64,000 nucleotides of DNA, taken from the NCBI GenBank assembly GCA_030686995.1, contig CM060687.1, positions 164,261,323 to 164,325,322 of the forward strand, in the 5' to 3' direction. The stretch is from Artemisia argyi. Lineage: Eukaryota; Streptophyta; Magnoliopsida; Asterales; Asteraceae. The notes below the pieces were generated by a model that worked only from the letters and a program-made list of their open reading frames with translations, made no database searches and was not told the origin of the DNA. Both the position numbers and the translations under genes were made by a program. Below, piece by piece: positions 34,518 to 45,447 of the stretch (position 1 is the stretch's first letter; each line of letters opens with the position of its first letter).

Positions 34518-34805
34518 AGGAAAGTTGTCTAAATTTCGATTCATGCTATTTTTTGTTGTACACATTGTTTTGGTTGTTGTAATTATGAAAATTGCTTGCT
34601 TTAAAGTGTTATAAATCATGCATCATTTTTTGTACATCTAAATTTTTTTGAGAAAAAGTTATTTCTCCATTATAAGTAGTATAGATATGTTTAGCTAAAT
34701 AATTTAAAAATTATTTAGCCCCTCAAAGCACCTACATGTTCATATAAAAGGAAAAAGTTAACTTTGATTTCTAAAGTCAACGTATATTTCATATGAAAAT
34801 AATTG

Positions 34806-35174
34806 TTAACACTAAGCAGTGACGAGATTATAAATAAAATGATAGGTTGCGCAACTTGTTTGAATTATAATATATGAAAAATAAAAAGATGAACTAAACA
34901 TGGATTACAAAAATATGTATCATGACAAATGACAGGTTACGCAACTTGTTTGAATAATAAAATGTGAAAAGTAAAAAGATGAACTGAACAGGGATTACAA
35001 AAACATTTATCATGGTTTGAAAGTTAACATCAAGCAGTGACGAAATTGCAAACAAAAATGACAGGTTACGTAACTTGTTTGAATTATAGTATACGGAAAA
35101 TAAAAAGATGAACAAAATAGGGATTACAAAAATATTTATCATGCCTTGAAAGTTAACATTAAGCAGTGACGAAA
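34806..35174. repeat. Tandem array of a ~130-bp unit, left part
   Basis: The unit contains AGGTTACGCAACTTGTTTGA, AAAAGATGAAC, GGGATTACAAAAATAT and TTAAGCAGTGACGAAATT. AGGTT starts at 34844, 34934 and 35063; the first unit lacks about 39 bp. The array breaks at 35174 and continues at 38875. Confidence 0.85.
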
Positions 35175-35649
35175 TTATACTATAATATAATAGGTAAAAT
35201 TGATGTGAAACAAATGAATTTTCTTAAATGTGCTTAGACCCATTAAACATTGCCTCTATTGGTTCTCATTGTGATTAAATGCATGTTTAGTGACCCAACA
35301 GTGGATATTGTTGGGCTTGGCAACAGCCCATTGGCTGGCAAACATGGAGCCTTAAACTGTTCATGAATTAGCATCGCTAACCCTTTTGCTAATTCAACAA
35401 ACCTGCCTTTATTTTCAAACCCACGAGGGTAGTAGACCTAATACAGAGTATGCTTGCATCTGGAGAAAACAAGTGTCTCTAACAGTATTTTGAGGCATGG
35501 TGTGCCAAGGACTTACTGTTTAGAAGGTTCATGAATCACTTTTGCAGCATGTAGTAATACATAGAAACATTGTATCTGCATTATTAAAAAAAAAACTCGC
35601 CAAGAAGAAAAACTCACTTCTGTAAATCTGCTACTTTGATGCAAGTAAA

Positions 35650-35687
<38 letters not shown>

Positions 35688-36284
35688 GTTTTAATGGATT
35701 GGGGTTTAATTGTTTGTGATTAAAAATGAATCGGGGCTTAATTATTTGACATTAACTTAACAGCCTTTCAAGATTTATATAAAAGATTGAAACTTTTTGA
35801 TTTGTTGCTTTTGATTTTGTATGTGTGAAGAGAGCCTCTTAGTCATATATCTTCAGTAAAGTCGCAGAAAAAAAAACAATAAGCTTTGATGATTAAAAGT
35901 GAATTAGGCCTTAATTATTTTACATTAAATTAACACCCTTTCAAGATTTTGTATAAAATATTCAAACTTTTTGATTTGTGGGGTTTTGATTTTGCATGTA
36001 TTAATTTCAGAATTCCTACAAGATCTGTCTCTTCAGTTTTTGGATGTTGTTGGAGGTTGAAGAGTTAGAGTGGAAAGGGGACAAAAGAAAAAGCAGCAAG
36101 TGAATGAACTTGAATGCATCGTAAGGCCTAAACAGGATAAAGCCAAGATCTTTGGTGCCTCCAATTGGTGGACATGGACGGGAAACGATTTTCCTAGCAG
36201 GTGTGCTTTTGTTGGTTGCTATCATGTTTCTTTTTAATTTAATGATGTGCTTATTTAGATTTTGATTTTTGATTTGTGGTGTAG

Positions 36285-36372
36285 GATTATGTGCCTGCGG
36301 TATTTGATAACTTTAGTGCTAATGTCGTCGTTGGATTGAATATTGTTAACCTCGGCCTTTGGGATACTGCTG
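36285..36372 (+). pseudogene. Captured exon of a ROP/RAC (plant Rho) GTPase
   Basis: 88 nt between an acceptor (TTGTGGTGTAG) and a donor (GTAAGT) encode [17 protein letters not shown], then [13 protein letters not shown]. This is the switch I to switch II segment of plant ROP GTPases, and its borders agree with the exon ending after DTAG in ROP genes. The Thr of the usual VPTVFDN effector loop is Ala here. Neither the P-loop exon nor the following QEDYNRLRP exon was found nearby, so it is a lone exon carried by the Helitron, not a gene. Confidence 0.85.
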
Positions 36373-38840
36373 GTAAGTTTGCTTCTCTTCGAAACTTAAT
36401 GAAACACGACTCCAATGACTTTCTATTTATTCATTAGAACTGTTTATATGATTATTTTGTTAGCCACTTGTAACTAAAATAAGTAGTTTCAACCGTTGTC
36501 TCAAGCAAGTGGTGGTTGATTGGAGCTGTTTGGGTAAGTTTATTTTAAGCATGGAATAACTTCTTTTAGGCGTTTGGATTTTGGTTATTTTGTGTAGGTT
36601 CGAGCTTTCAATTTTCAATATTTAGGTAAATGTCAAAAGAGGCACAAAATTATGGCTGACCTTTTTCCAAACTTGAATTAAAGGCACCACAGTAAAGTTG
36701 GATCTTTGAAAAACGCAGTCATGAATGTAGGTATCTGCACTTTCAAATAACCTGCTTATTGAAGAGTTTTTTAGTGGGTGTTTTTTTTTGGTGAACTTAA
36801 TGATGTTTTGTGAGTTTTGCAGGCTAATAAAAGGGGAGTTAAGAGGAGGTGGTAAGGTTGTTCTGATTGCGCTTGATCTGTTTACTGTTTTGCGAATTTT
36901 TAAGCTGGTATTCAAGTTCGTTATGATTTTTTGATATGTGTATGAAAGTGTTTGATTGGATAACTAAAACGTAATCTGCCATCACAACGTGACTGACATC
37001 GTAGCACTCATTTTCCAGGAGCATTGAAGCTCAGGTCCTGTGGCGTCAACTGGATTGCGTTGAGAATGTTACTTTTCATGAGGTTCATGTTTATGGTTGC
37101 TATTTGTAACGTTTTTTTTAATGCATCACTCACCTGTTTTAGCATTTTGAGTTTGTTGCGCACTCAAATATAATTGATTTCAATCATTGTTTAATTGGAT
37201 GCAGACAGAAAATGCAGATACATCTTGCAAAATACCAGCAAACTACTACTGCAAGGTAAATTCACAATTATTAGCGGCAACATTAATCTGTTGGCTTCAA
37301 GAAAAATTGCTTATCTGAGTCAATAATGTACGCCAACGGGTCCATTATAACAAATATGGTCCCACATGTTTTGGCATTTTCCGTTTTCAGTTCATACAGA
37401 AGCTAATCAAAGTTTACATTGCACTAACTCATCGAACATTCAACTTGGATATTATTATTATTTGTGGAATCCTGATTTTGTTAAATTTTCGAACATCAGT
37501 CAATTGACACAAGTTAATTTTGTTAATATACCCTCATTTATAAATGTAAGTCTCCATGTTCACTTGGTAAATTTTGGTCCTTGCAGCCATTAGGTACAAA
37601 GACATCGAGAGTAACTCAGGAAATTAATTTACAAAATTGACTGCAAGGTCTAATCTTTGTCATATGAAGGTATACTATTTCTAACTTTCCAACTCTATTG
37701 CACTGTCTACTACTTCTAATTTTCTAATTGTGAATTAGGATTTTACTAAAATGACCCACTGCATGTGATCATTTTATAGATTTTAGATTGTAATATGGGT
37801 CATTTACAATCTAAAAGAACCCACTGTATGTACATTGTAGCATTAACAGCCCCTACTATGTTTCAGGTACATGACTATTGACTCCACATTCTGGAAAACT
37901 TGAATTAGACAATTGAGATTTTGTCAACAGTTCTGGTGCCGCACCTTGCATTGAGGTTATAACTGGAATGTGCTGAGGTATGTCTACTCATTTGTTGACC
38001 CAAAAAAGTATCTGTACTCATTTAGAAAAAAAAGGTATTCAATAATTCAAGAAAATATGTTAGTATCATAACCTATTTTAATAACTACATAGTGCTTGAG
38101 ATTGAATAATGGATTATATTGGTAGTTTTGTTATTGTAAAACATTGATTTTTTAAATGCACATTGATCATAATTTATGCTACCTGCATGACTGTTCCATA
38201 TTTTAGACATTGAATAGCCCGTCTAATTTTTGCTACTTGCATGAAACTGAATACCCATATGATATTTGCACAATGAAAGTAGAGGTCGATCATAATTCCA
38301 TACGTCAAATATTATGAAAATTCAATATGCTTCATTTCAGCGATAACAATTTAACTTGGGGTTAAGATTAAGCACCATGGTATTCCTAGATTTGGCCGAT
38401 ACACTAACTGCACACGGGTATGCAAACTTAGAAAAGCAGAAAAGGCAAATTTATTACGATTTAGTATTACCTAAACCAAATACATGTATAGGTATTAGTA
38501 GTTGCACTAAAATGATTAAATGTAATTGATATAGTCTTTCGGCGCAGAAATTGTGGCTGTAATCGTGGAGGTATGACAACGATGAATGCCCACTCTGAAG
38601 ATAAAGAGACTTTCATCGAATCTTGAGTAGTTTGGAGTTGTATGTTGGCTTTGAAGAGGTTTGGTGATATGAGAAAGTGGCAGCCAACAGAAAGATGGGC
38701 ATTTTAGTAAGTTGGTCTGCAAATGGATCACACACAAGTCTATACATTCTTATTGCTTCTTATTACTACATAGTTATACTAATTGACCTTATTTTGGAAT
38801 AACCTACTTGACGTATACAAAAAAGCAAAACGCAAAACAA
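36373..38840. other. Helitron interior, not identified
   Basis: AT-rich with possible splice sites and short open blocks. Upstream, 36120-36200 (+) is open as AKIFGASNWWTWTGNDF and ends at a donor-like site; I do not recognise it. Some of this may be further captured host introns and exons. Confidence 0.35.
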
Positions 38841-38924
38841 ATAAAGCCCCGCGGCAACGCGCAGGCAATCCTACTTGTTGCAAATAAAAATGAGAGGTTA
38901 TGCAACTTATTTGAATTATTATTA

Positions 38925-39477
38925 TTTTTTTTGAACGGTAATTTAATTAAAGACTAGCAAGGTGCTAGAGAAGCAAATTACAAATGAGCGGATAGAATGT
39001 TACATGGATTACTAAACCACTCTATCCAATTAAGAGAAGCTTTCCCATTCCTACTCGAAAACCAAATGAATGACGAAAGCTTTATGTCATTTAAGAGGAA
39101 CTCCTTTCTTGGACACTATTGGGCAAAAAGATTGCATTGTTCTTGAAGTTCCAGAGGTGCCACAAAGTGGTGTTTACAGCAACATCAAAAGCCTTTTTGA
39201 GTTTAGGCAGAATGAGGACTCGATCAGCCAGGGGCGGTCCTATGAAGGGGCAGAGGATGATCCCGGCCCTCCAAAATTTACGGCACCTAGTGTAAATATT
39301 ATAAGTTTTAGAAGTAATTTAGTTGAGGTTACAAACAAATCTCCGATTAGGCCCCTCCAAAATAAATTCGCCCCTCCCCCCTCAAAAAAAAATGTTATAG
39401 TTCCGCCACTGCGATCAGCTAATAGGGCCGCATCATCTACGGATGAAACAAGGACACCACTTTGTGGATTACAAAAA
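38925..39477 (-). mobile_element. 3' tail of a LINE
   Basis: On the minus strand the segment ends CTTGCTAGTCTTTAATTAAATTACCGTTC-like sequence plus an A run (T run at 38925-38932 on plus), the form of plant LINE 3' ends. Upstream it is partly open and resembles the last part of LINE ORF2 (residues such as SFIWFSSRNGKASLNWIEWF). It is 5'-truncated. A hAT-type MITE is inserted in it. I could not define a target duplication. Confidence 0.6.
39229..39411. mobile_element. hAT-type MITE inside the LINE tail
   Basis: 183 bp with ends CAGGGGCGG and CCGCCACTG (complement CAGTGGCGG), flanked by identical 8-bp copies of CGATCAGC at 39221-39228 and 39412-39419. Short TIRs and 8-bp duplications define hAT elements. 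Confidence 0.9.
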
Positions 39478-39634
39478 AGATGAACTAAACATGGATTACA
39501 AAAATATTTATCATGGCTTGAAAGTGAACATTAAGCAGTGACGAAATTGTAAATAAAATGATAGGTTGCGCAACTTGTTTGAGTTATAATATATGAAAAT
39601 TAAAAAGGCGAACTAAATAGGGATTACAAAAATG

Positions 39635-40374
39635 TAGGGGTGTGCACGGTTCGGTTTGGGTCGGTTTTTGGCTAAAACCGAAACCGAACCGAAATGTTCA
39701 GTTTTTATAGAACTCGAAACCGTAACCGTTCGGTTTTTGGCGGTTCGGTTTTTTCGGTTTTTCGTCGGTTTCGGATCGATTTTTCAGTTTTTTCGGTTTC
39801 TAACCGTTTATATTTGGGCATGAAAAATTTATACCAATAAACTTGTATTACATAGAAAATTGGTTATTCTTATTTATTTATTTTTCTTTTTTTTAATGTA
39901 AGCATAATAATGTTTATTCCATAATTCTATAATTACACACATATAGATGAGACACACATATGTAAATAAACATACACATAGTATGATCATCGTTATATAT
40001 TTATTGATATATTCTCAAGTAAACACACGACACGACAAACACACATATAAATATAAAAGTTAAGATATATAAATATAAAAGTTAAGATAAATATGTTATA
40101 TATCTACCCACAAAATGAATATAAACTTATAAATTTGATTTATTTAGTTATTTATTTATATTATGTTAATTATATATTTTTATATAATAAAATCGGTTCA
40201 GTTCGGTTTTTACGGTTCGGTTTTTAGACAAAAAACGAAACCGAACCGTATATTTCAGTTTTTGAAAAATTAAAAACCGAACCATCGGTTTTTAGTTTCG
40301 GTCGGTTTTTTCGGTTCGGTTCTTTCGGTTTTTGGTTCGGTTTCGGTTTTTCCGGTTTTGTTTGCTCACCCCTA
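39635..40374. mobile_element. hAT-type MITE rich in CGGTTTT repeats
   Basis: 740 bp; ends TAGGGGTGTGCA and complement TAGGGGTGAGCA; flanked by identical 8-bp copies of CAAAAATG at 39627-39634 and 40375-40382. Subterminal parts are built of CGGTTCGGTTTTT-like motifs in both orientations; the centre is AT-rich. A relic of the same family is at 14925-14982. Confidence 0.9.
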
Positions 40375-40428
40375 CAAAAATGTGTATCTTGTCTTGAAAG
40401 TTAATCCGTGACGGAAGAGGGTTCCCAC

Positions 40429-40740
40429 CAATGTTTTGAAAATCGGGGTCGAAATCGACCCGGTTGAGTCACCGGCACTGAGTCAATCGGTTCGACCGCT
40501 GGGTCAACTCAGTTTTCAATTTATTTTTTTTTTCGACCGGTTCAATCGTCAGGTCAATCCGAGTTTTTATTTAAAATTTTGGAAAAACAAAACCTGGCTA
40601 GGTTTTGAGAACCGGGTTGACCCGGGTAACTCAAAACCCGACTGGTCTAACCGGTTAACCCGATTTTAGAAACCCGGGTTTTTTTAACCCAAACCGGTCG
40701 AACCGGTTAACCTGGCCTGATCGACCCGGGTTTCAAACAC
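40429..40740. mobile_element. Mutator-type MITE
   Basis: 312 bp rich in CCGGTT/AACCGG motifs, with inverted ends (TTTTGAAAATCGGGGTCGA and complement GTTTGAAACCCGGGTCGA). Flanked by identical 9-bp copies of GGTTCCCAC at 40420-40428 and 40741-40749. Confidence 0.88.
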
Positions 40741-40749
40741 GGTTCCCAC

Positions 40750-41352
40750 AAGTGTCTGTAAACCACATAGCATTTTTGCTTTGTAGTGTAAAATTGTATT
40801 TAAATCTTTATTTGTATTTTTTGTTTTTGTAAAATTCAAAATGCACCTTGTATCAAATCTTCGTGTTACAACTTACAAGTGCTAATCAAATTATTTACAA
40901 CTTTTGGACAAAGTCAAACTTCAAAACCGTTCATTTTTGTTGTTTCACGATTTTTGGCGAGTACATCGTATTCTCGCCAAAAGTCTTGTCGTCCGTTCTC
41001 TCAATTCTTGCAGTGTCTCAATAAAATGCAACTAACAATCGTTAATATTCTGCTTAGATACAGAGTGTTTCTCATCACCCAAAACCCTAGTTCGGCTCCT
41101 GAAATTAAATAAGTATATGAACATACATGTAAGACAAAGTTCGTTGATTGCTATGATAATTAACTGCAAATGTTCCGCAAATTTGGTGTTGACGCATTGG
41201 AGAGTGGTGAAACATTGACCGAAACACGCCTTTGTTAAACTTCAACGCTTCATGCGACTTATATTTGTTTATTTGCACGTTTATATAAACAAACGACCAT
41301 GCATCATGCATATTTATAATTTTTATAGTATGTTTTTCATATTTAAATTATA
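40750..41352. other. No gene recognised
   Basis: Mixed AT-rich DNA; small ORFs on both strands look accidental. Confidence 0.6.
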
Positions 41353-41362
41353 ATTCACAACT

Positions 41363-42312
41363 AGAGATGGCAAATGAACCCGAATCCGACAAAGAAATAA
41401 TTGAGGCGGAGCAAGACATATATGGCTTATTGGGTTACATGGCGGGTTTCGGGCAACAGTGATTTTAATCAACTTCGGGGCGGGAAGAGGGGCATAATAT
41501 TCCCGCCCCGCTCCACCTGAAACATATGTATACGCATGCATATGCATATGTTTATATTCATATGATATTATGTTAGTATTCTCGTAATAAACATGTTTTT
41601 CTAATATTTGTTATTATTATTATAATTTTTTTTAAATCTTTTTAATATTGTAAATTGTGATTATAGAAGCTTGTTTAATTGCATATTTTTAATAGAATCT
41701 GTCATTTGTAACGGTGTATGTTTTCATTATTTATGCTTAATGAATACTTAATAAGGCTAGTGCGTAATTGATTATTAATAGGTTATTAATTTCTCGTGTT
41801 ATTACATAAAATCATATTGCTAATGGTGTAAAAATAATGCTCCTTTCGTCTCAAATTAATATTCCACGTTTCCTTTTGAAATGTCTCAATTTAATTGTCC
41901 GCTATTAAAAATAGATATTAACATTGCTTGAAATTATTATTACAAACTTTAAAGAAGATATTAATTAATTAGTTAAGGATAAAATTTTCATTTTGTTAAA
42001 AAGTAAAAAAAAAGAAATCAGTAATAATTATGTTATTCATAACTTTTTTTTTCCCGTCAATGGGCAATTATTTTTAGACGGAGGGAGTAATAAACGTGAA
42101 ATAGTATGGGTTTGGTCGAGAAACTCTTCCAAAGAGGACAACCAGTCAAGATCCTCGACGAGCACATGGCGGGTTTGGGGGAGAATTGCGTCCAACAAGG
42201 CGCCCTGTTTAGATCCCTGATGGAGATCGGGCCATGTTTGGGGAGAGCTTCGGTAATTGGGTTTGAGATAGGTATGGCCACCCCGCCCCAAACCTGCCCA
42301 ATTATCATCCCT
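41363..42312. mobile_element. Non-autonomous DNA transposon with 10-bp duplication
   Basis: Flanked by identical 10-bp copies of ATTCACAACT at 41353-41362 and 42313-42322. Ends AGAGATGG and complement AGGGATGA are short and imperfect. Both ends are GC-rich (GGCGGG and CCCCGCCCC motifs, 41400-41520 and 42160-42300). A Stowaway-like MITE is nested inside. Superfamily uncertain; duplication length points to Mutator-like. Confidence 0.7.
41840..42087. mobile_element. Stowaway-type (Tc1/mariner) MITE
   Basis: 248 bp with ends CTCCTTTCGTCTCAAA and complement CTCCCTCCGTCTAAAA, the Stowaway terminal pattern. TA follows the right end (42088-42089); the left flank is TG, probably a mutated TA. Confidence 0.75.
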
Positions 42313-42322
42313 ATTCACAACT

Positions 42323-42957
42323 TTGGCAGGACATCCACCATCATGTCTCAAAGGTTGATGAGTTTCAATCTTCCTTTTTTACTTTTCGTTGTACTTTATT
42401 GAGTTCTTGCCGAAACAATTGCTAACATATACTAGATTTGCCTTCGCAAAACAGTTAAATCATACATACATGGTGTAGCCCCTGATGGGGGTAAATAAGA
42501 AAATTTTAAAATAGTCTACAGAACTATCTGACAAGTTACAAAAATGACTAGATACTTTTAGCGATTAAGTGATGCTTTAAATATTTGCATATTGCAAACG
42601 GGACATGGGTTGGCTTGCCATGGGTGGGAGTAGTCGTCATCCCACATTTCGTCTCTTATTTATTTATTTATTTATTAATTATTACATATATGTGTTGACT
42701 TTAAAAATGCATATGTTTTAAACATATACATTAACTACAGTCTCTACTAATAAGATAACATCTTCAACCTTCTATTGATCAGTTGAGAATTATGGAGTGG
42801 TAACTTATTTTAGAACAATTCAAAAGAGAAATGTGAATGCTTATTTTAGGACGAATTAAGTAATATCTAAATAATATGTACGCCGTGAAAAAAGTGAGTA
42901 TCACTATAACACACAAACAATGGTCTGTAATTATGTTGAAAGAAAAGTAATTTGATG
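42323..42957. other. No gene recognised
   Basis: AT-rich DNA with a short (TTTA)n run near 42655-42678. Confidence 0.6.
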
Positions 42958-42965
42958 TTTATAAT

Positions 42966-43156
42966 CAGGACTGTCTCGTGAATTTCGGGTGCCCTATGCC
43001 ATTTTATGTTATAGGCCCTTTAACATACTAAAATTTTATTAACTTAAAATGATTATGCATTTACGCCATTAGATCATTAATCATTTATGCCATTAGATCA
43101 TATAGTTAAGTCACTAGTAATTATGTAACATTTTTATTCAGATTTGGATACACATT

Positions 43157-43227
<71 letters not shown>

Positions 43228-43791
43228 AAATATAATGCACTAAATTTTTGTAAAACTTTTAGAAATATTTTTAAAGTCCCAATTAACTATAGAGTTGTGC
43301 GGTGTTTCGTGAAATATATGCATAGCTTCAAAATATTTGATATAACATCAAAAAATGGCAATTTGTATCAAAATAATGTGTCAAAATAGAAAGTACAATG
43401 TTTTATTTTAGTATTGGTTTGCTTTTATTTTTCAATAAAATAATATAAAGTATTAAACAAATTACTTTAAAATCATGGCTTACTTGTCAAATTACATGAA
43501 GGACTAAAATTGAAATTTACCAAAAAACAAGATTTTTGGGTTTGTGTCATCTTCTCCACTAGAAAACCCATTTTCCCAGCCACTTCGTTAAAACAAATAT
43601 GACCTATCTTTCACTACTGTGACTCAAGTTATAAGTTTTTAACATATTTAAACATGTTTTCTTCATAAAATGTCGTTTACTTACATTAAAACATCTAAAA
43701 CTGAGCTATATACTAACAATAAGATCTAGAAATTAGAGGCCCTAATAAAAATGAGGCCCTGTGCTGTTGCACATGCCTAAATCCGGGCCTG
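42966..43791. mobile_element. hAT-type non-autonomous element
   Basis: 826 bp, ends CAGGACTGTCTCG and complement CAGGCCCGGATTT, flanked by identical 8-bp copies of TTTATAAT at 42958-42965 and 43792-43799. Both ends carry GGCCCT/AGGGCC-like motifs. It contains a (CT)n run; no transposase. Confidence 0.85.
43160..43225. repeat. (CT)n microsatellite
   Basis: About 33 uninterrupted CT units. Confidence 0.98.
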
Positions 43792-43799
43792 TTTATAAT

Positions 43800-44538
43800 A
43801 ATATGACAACAATTTAACAGTATGTTGTGCTTTAACAACGGAATTCGTAATCGTTTTATTTAATCAAATACAATGTTCCATTAACAACACCACCCCCCCC
43901 CCCCCCCCCCCAAAAAAAAAAAAGAAAAGAAAAAAAAGATGTAAATAAATAAATAAAAGATGTGATCATTGCTTTTATATTTTAGATTTTGCTTTTTGTA
44001 GCCTTGAGATCTTTTATTAATAAGTAAATGCATGCATAGTACATTTTTAGTTGGTAAAAAATAGTTAAATTCATAAGATAAGCGGTTATTCTCAAAGTAA
44101 ATATGTATACATGTCAGAATATTTTAAGCGTAACCCTTAGAGCATTCCCAATGTTACCATTAATTACGCATTTTTTGCACTAGATTAGTACAAAAGTAAT
44201 AAAATGACTCTCTAGTTAGCACTAAATATTGCACAATTAGTCTATTATAGTGTCATGAATAGCAAATGGACAAAAAAAAGTTGTTATAATGCAATACTAT
44301 TCAACATACTAAACACTATTCAATAAAATAAAACTCAATATTTTCAATAAACCTTTGATATTTAACACTAAAATAAAAAAAATTTAAATGAAAAAAAAAA
44401 ATATCTTTAACGAATAAATAAGTTATGAAAAAATTATTTCTTTAATCTTTTCACTACTAGTACCAAAATAGGCCTAATATTGATATATTGCACACCGTTG
44501 TGCATTTTAAACTATCAAAAGAGGTTTAGCATAAAGAT
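43800..44538. other. No gene; poly(C) run at 43892-43911
   Basis: About 20 consecutive C followed directly by a run of A; otherwise AT-rich. Confidence 0.7.
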
Positions 44539-44541
44539 TTA

Positions 44542-44942
44542 GGGCCTGTTTGGTATGAGGGGTTTATGTGGGTTTGAAATTTAATTAATGCAAAAGAGAT
44601 GTTTGGTTGGTTTTTTATGAATTGGGTTTGGAGGTGAACCCCAAATATTTGCGGATATATAAAAGAGGTGTAGTATAGTGGGTTTTATGATATATGAGAC
44701 AATGTGTGCTTTTTTTTATTTTATTTATTTATTTTTCTTTTGTCTTTTTCCTATCATTTATGCTACAAAACAAAAAAAAAACTTTATCTCTTTTCTTATA
44801 TTATTAATATAAATACATTTTAATATATAATATATATTTTTAAATGTTATTTTTCCTCTTATACATTAAATCCAAATCCAAATCCAAATCCAAATCCAAA
44901 TAAAAAACAAATCCTAAACCCGTCTACGAACCAAACGGGCAC
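44542..44942. mobile_element. Tourist-type (PIF/Harbinger) MITE
   Basis: 401 bp, ends GGGCCTGTTTGGT and complement GTGCCCGTTTGGT, flanked by TTA on both sides (44539-44541 and 44943-44945). This is the standard Tourist signature. Contains a (CCAAAT)n stretch near 44871-44900. Confidence 0.88.
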
Positions 44943-45228
44943 TTAATGCATGACATTATTGCTCAGTGCAATAAAACTATTTTATAAAGATGCTTTATTT
45001 GAACTATTTTAAGAGTTAACTACATTTTTGGTCCTCATGGTTTACCGGGTGTAACGATTTTGGTCCAATAATTTGAAAAGTAACGGATCTAGTCTAGAAC
45101 CCGTTGACCCGTAACACTTTTGGTCCATTTTTGGTTGACCGTTAATTTGACCAGTTAAAAAAACATGAAATACTAAAATACCCTTGTCTTGTAATGTGAA
45201 ATAACTAAAATACCCTTCTTTCTCTTTC

Positions 45229-45230
<2 letters not shown>

Positions 45231-45283
<53 letters not shown>

Positions 45284-45345
45284 TAAAATACCCTTGTCTT
45301 GTAATGTGTAATAACTAAAATACCCTTCTTTCTCTTTCTATTTAC

Positions 45346-45404
<59 letters not shown>
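45231..45404. repeat. Duplicated block with two (TTA)n runs
   Basis: (TTA)n at about 45231-45283 and again at 45346-45404. Both are preceded by the same ~70-nt text (CTAAAATACCCTTGTCTTG...), showing a tandem duplication of about 115 bp. Confidence 0.9.
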
Positions 45405-45447
45405 TTATTTTATTACAAACTGTCACTTTTCATTGAAGCCAAGGAAA

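Larger units (their letters stand above)
35175..38874 (+). mobile_element. Non-autonomous Helitron inserted in the ~130-bp array, carrying a ROP GTPase exon
   Basis: The array stops inside GACGAAA at 35174 and resumes with TTGTTGCAAATAAAAATG at 38875, so the inserted piece is defined on both sides, with no target duplication. The left end TTATACTATAATATAATAG is like an AT-rich Helitron 5' end with TC changed to TT. The right end has a GC hairpin (GCCCCGC, loop GGCAAC, GCGCAGGC; 38846-38866) then CAATC and CTAC followed by T, close to CTRR|T. No RepHel gene inside. It contains poly(T) at 35651-35682, a host-gene exon at 36285-36372, and about 3 kb of DNA I cannot identify. Confidence 0.75.
38875..40428. 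repeat. Tandem array of the ~130-bp unit, right part, heavily interrupted
   Basis: Array units resume at 38875 (AGAGGTTATGCAACTTATTTG), are cut by a LINE tail at about 38925, resume at about 39478 (GATGAACTAAACATGG), are cut again at 39635 by a MITE, and end at about 40420 with CTTGAAAGTTAATCCGTGACG. Confidence 0.8.

Noticed and set aside
34299..35174. Spaced repeats that could recall a CRISPR array
   Set aside because: Units are 73 bp and about 130 bp and are contiguous, without unique spacers; the DNA is plant nuclear.
39070..39483. 137-codon plus-strand ORF
   Set aside because: It runs across the antisense of a LINE tail and a hAT MITE inserted in it, so it is a chance fusion of two repeats.
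43144..43389. ORF with a Ser-Leu repeat
   Set aside because: Translation of the (CT)n microsatellite; nothing gene-like around it.
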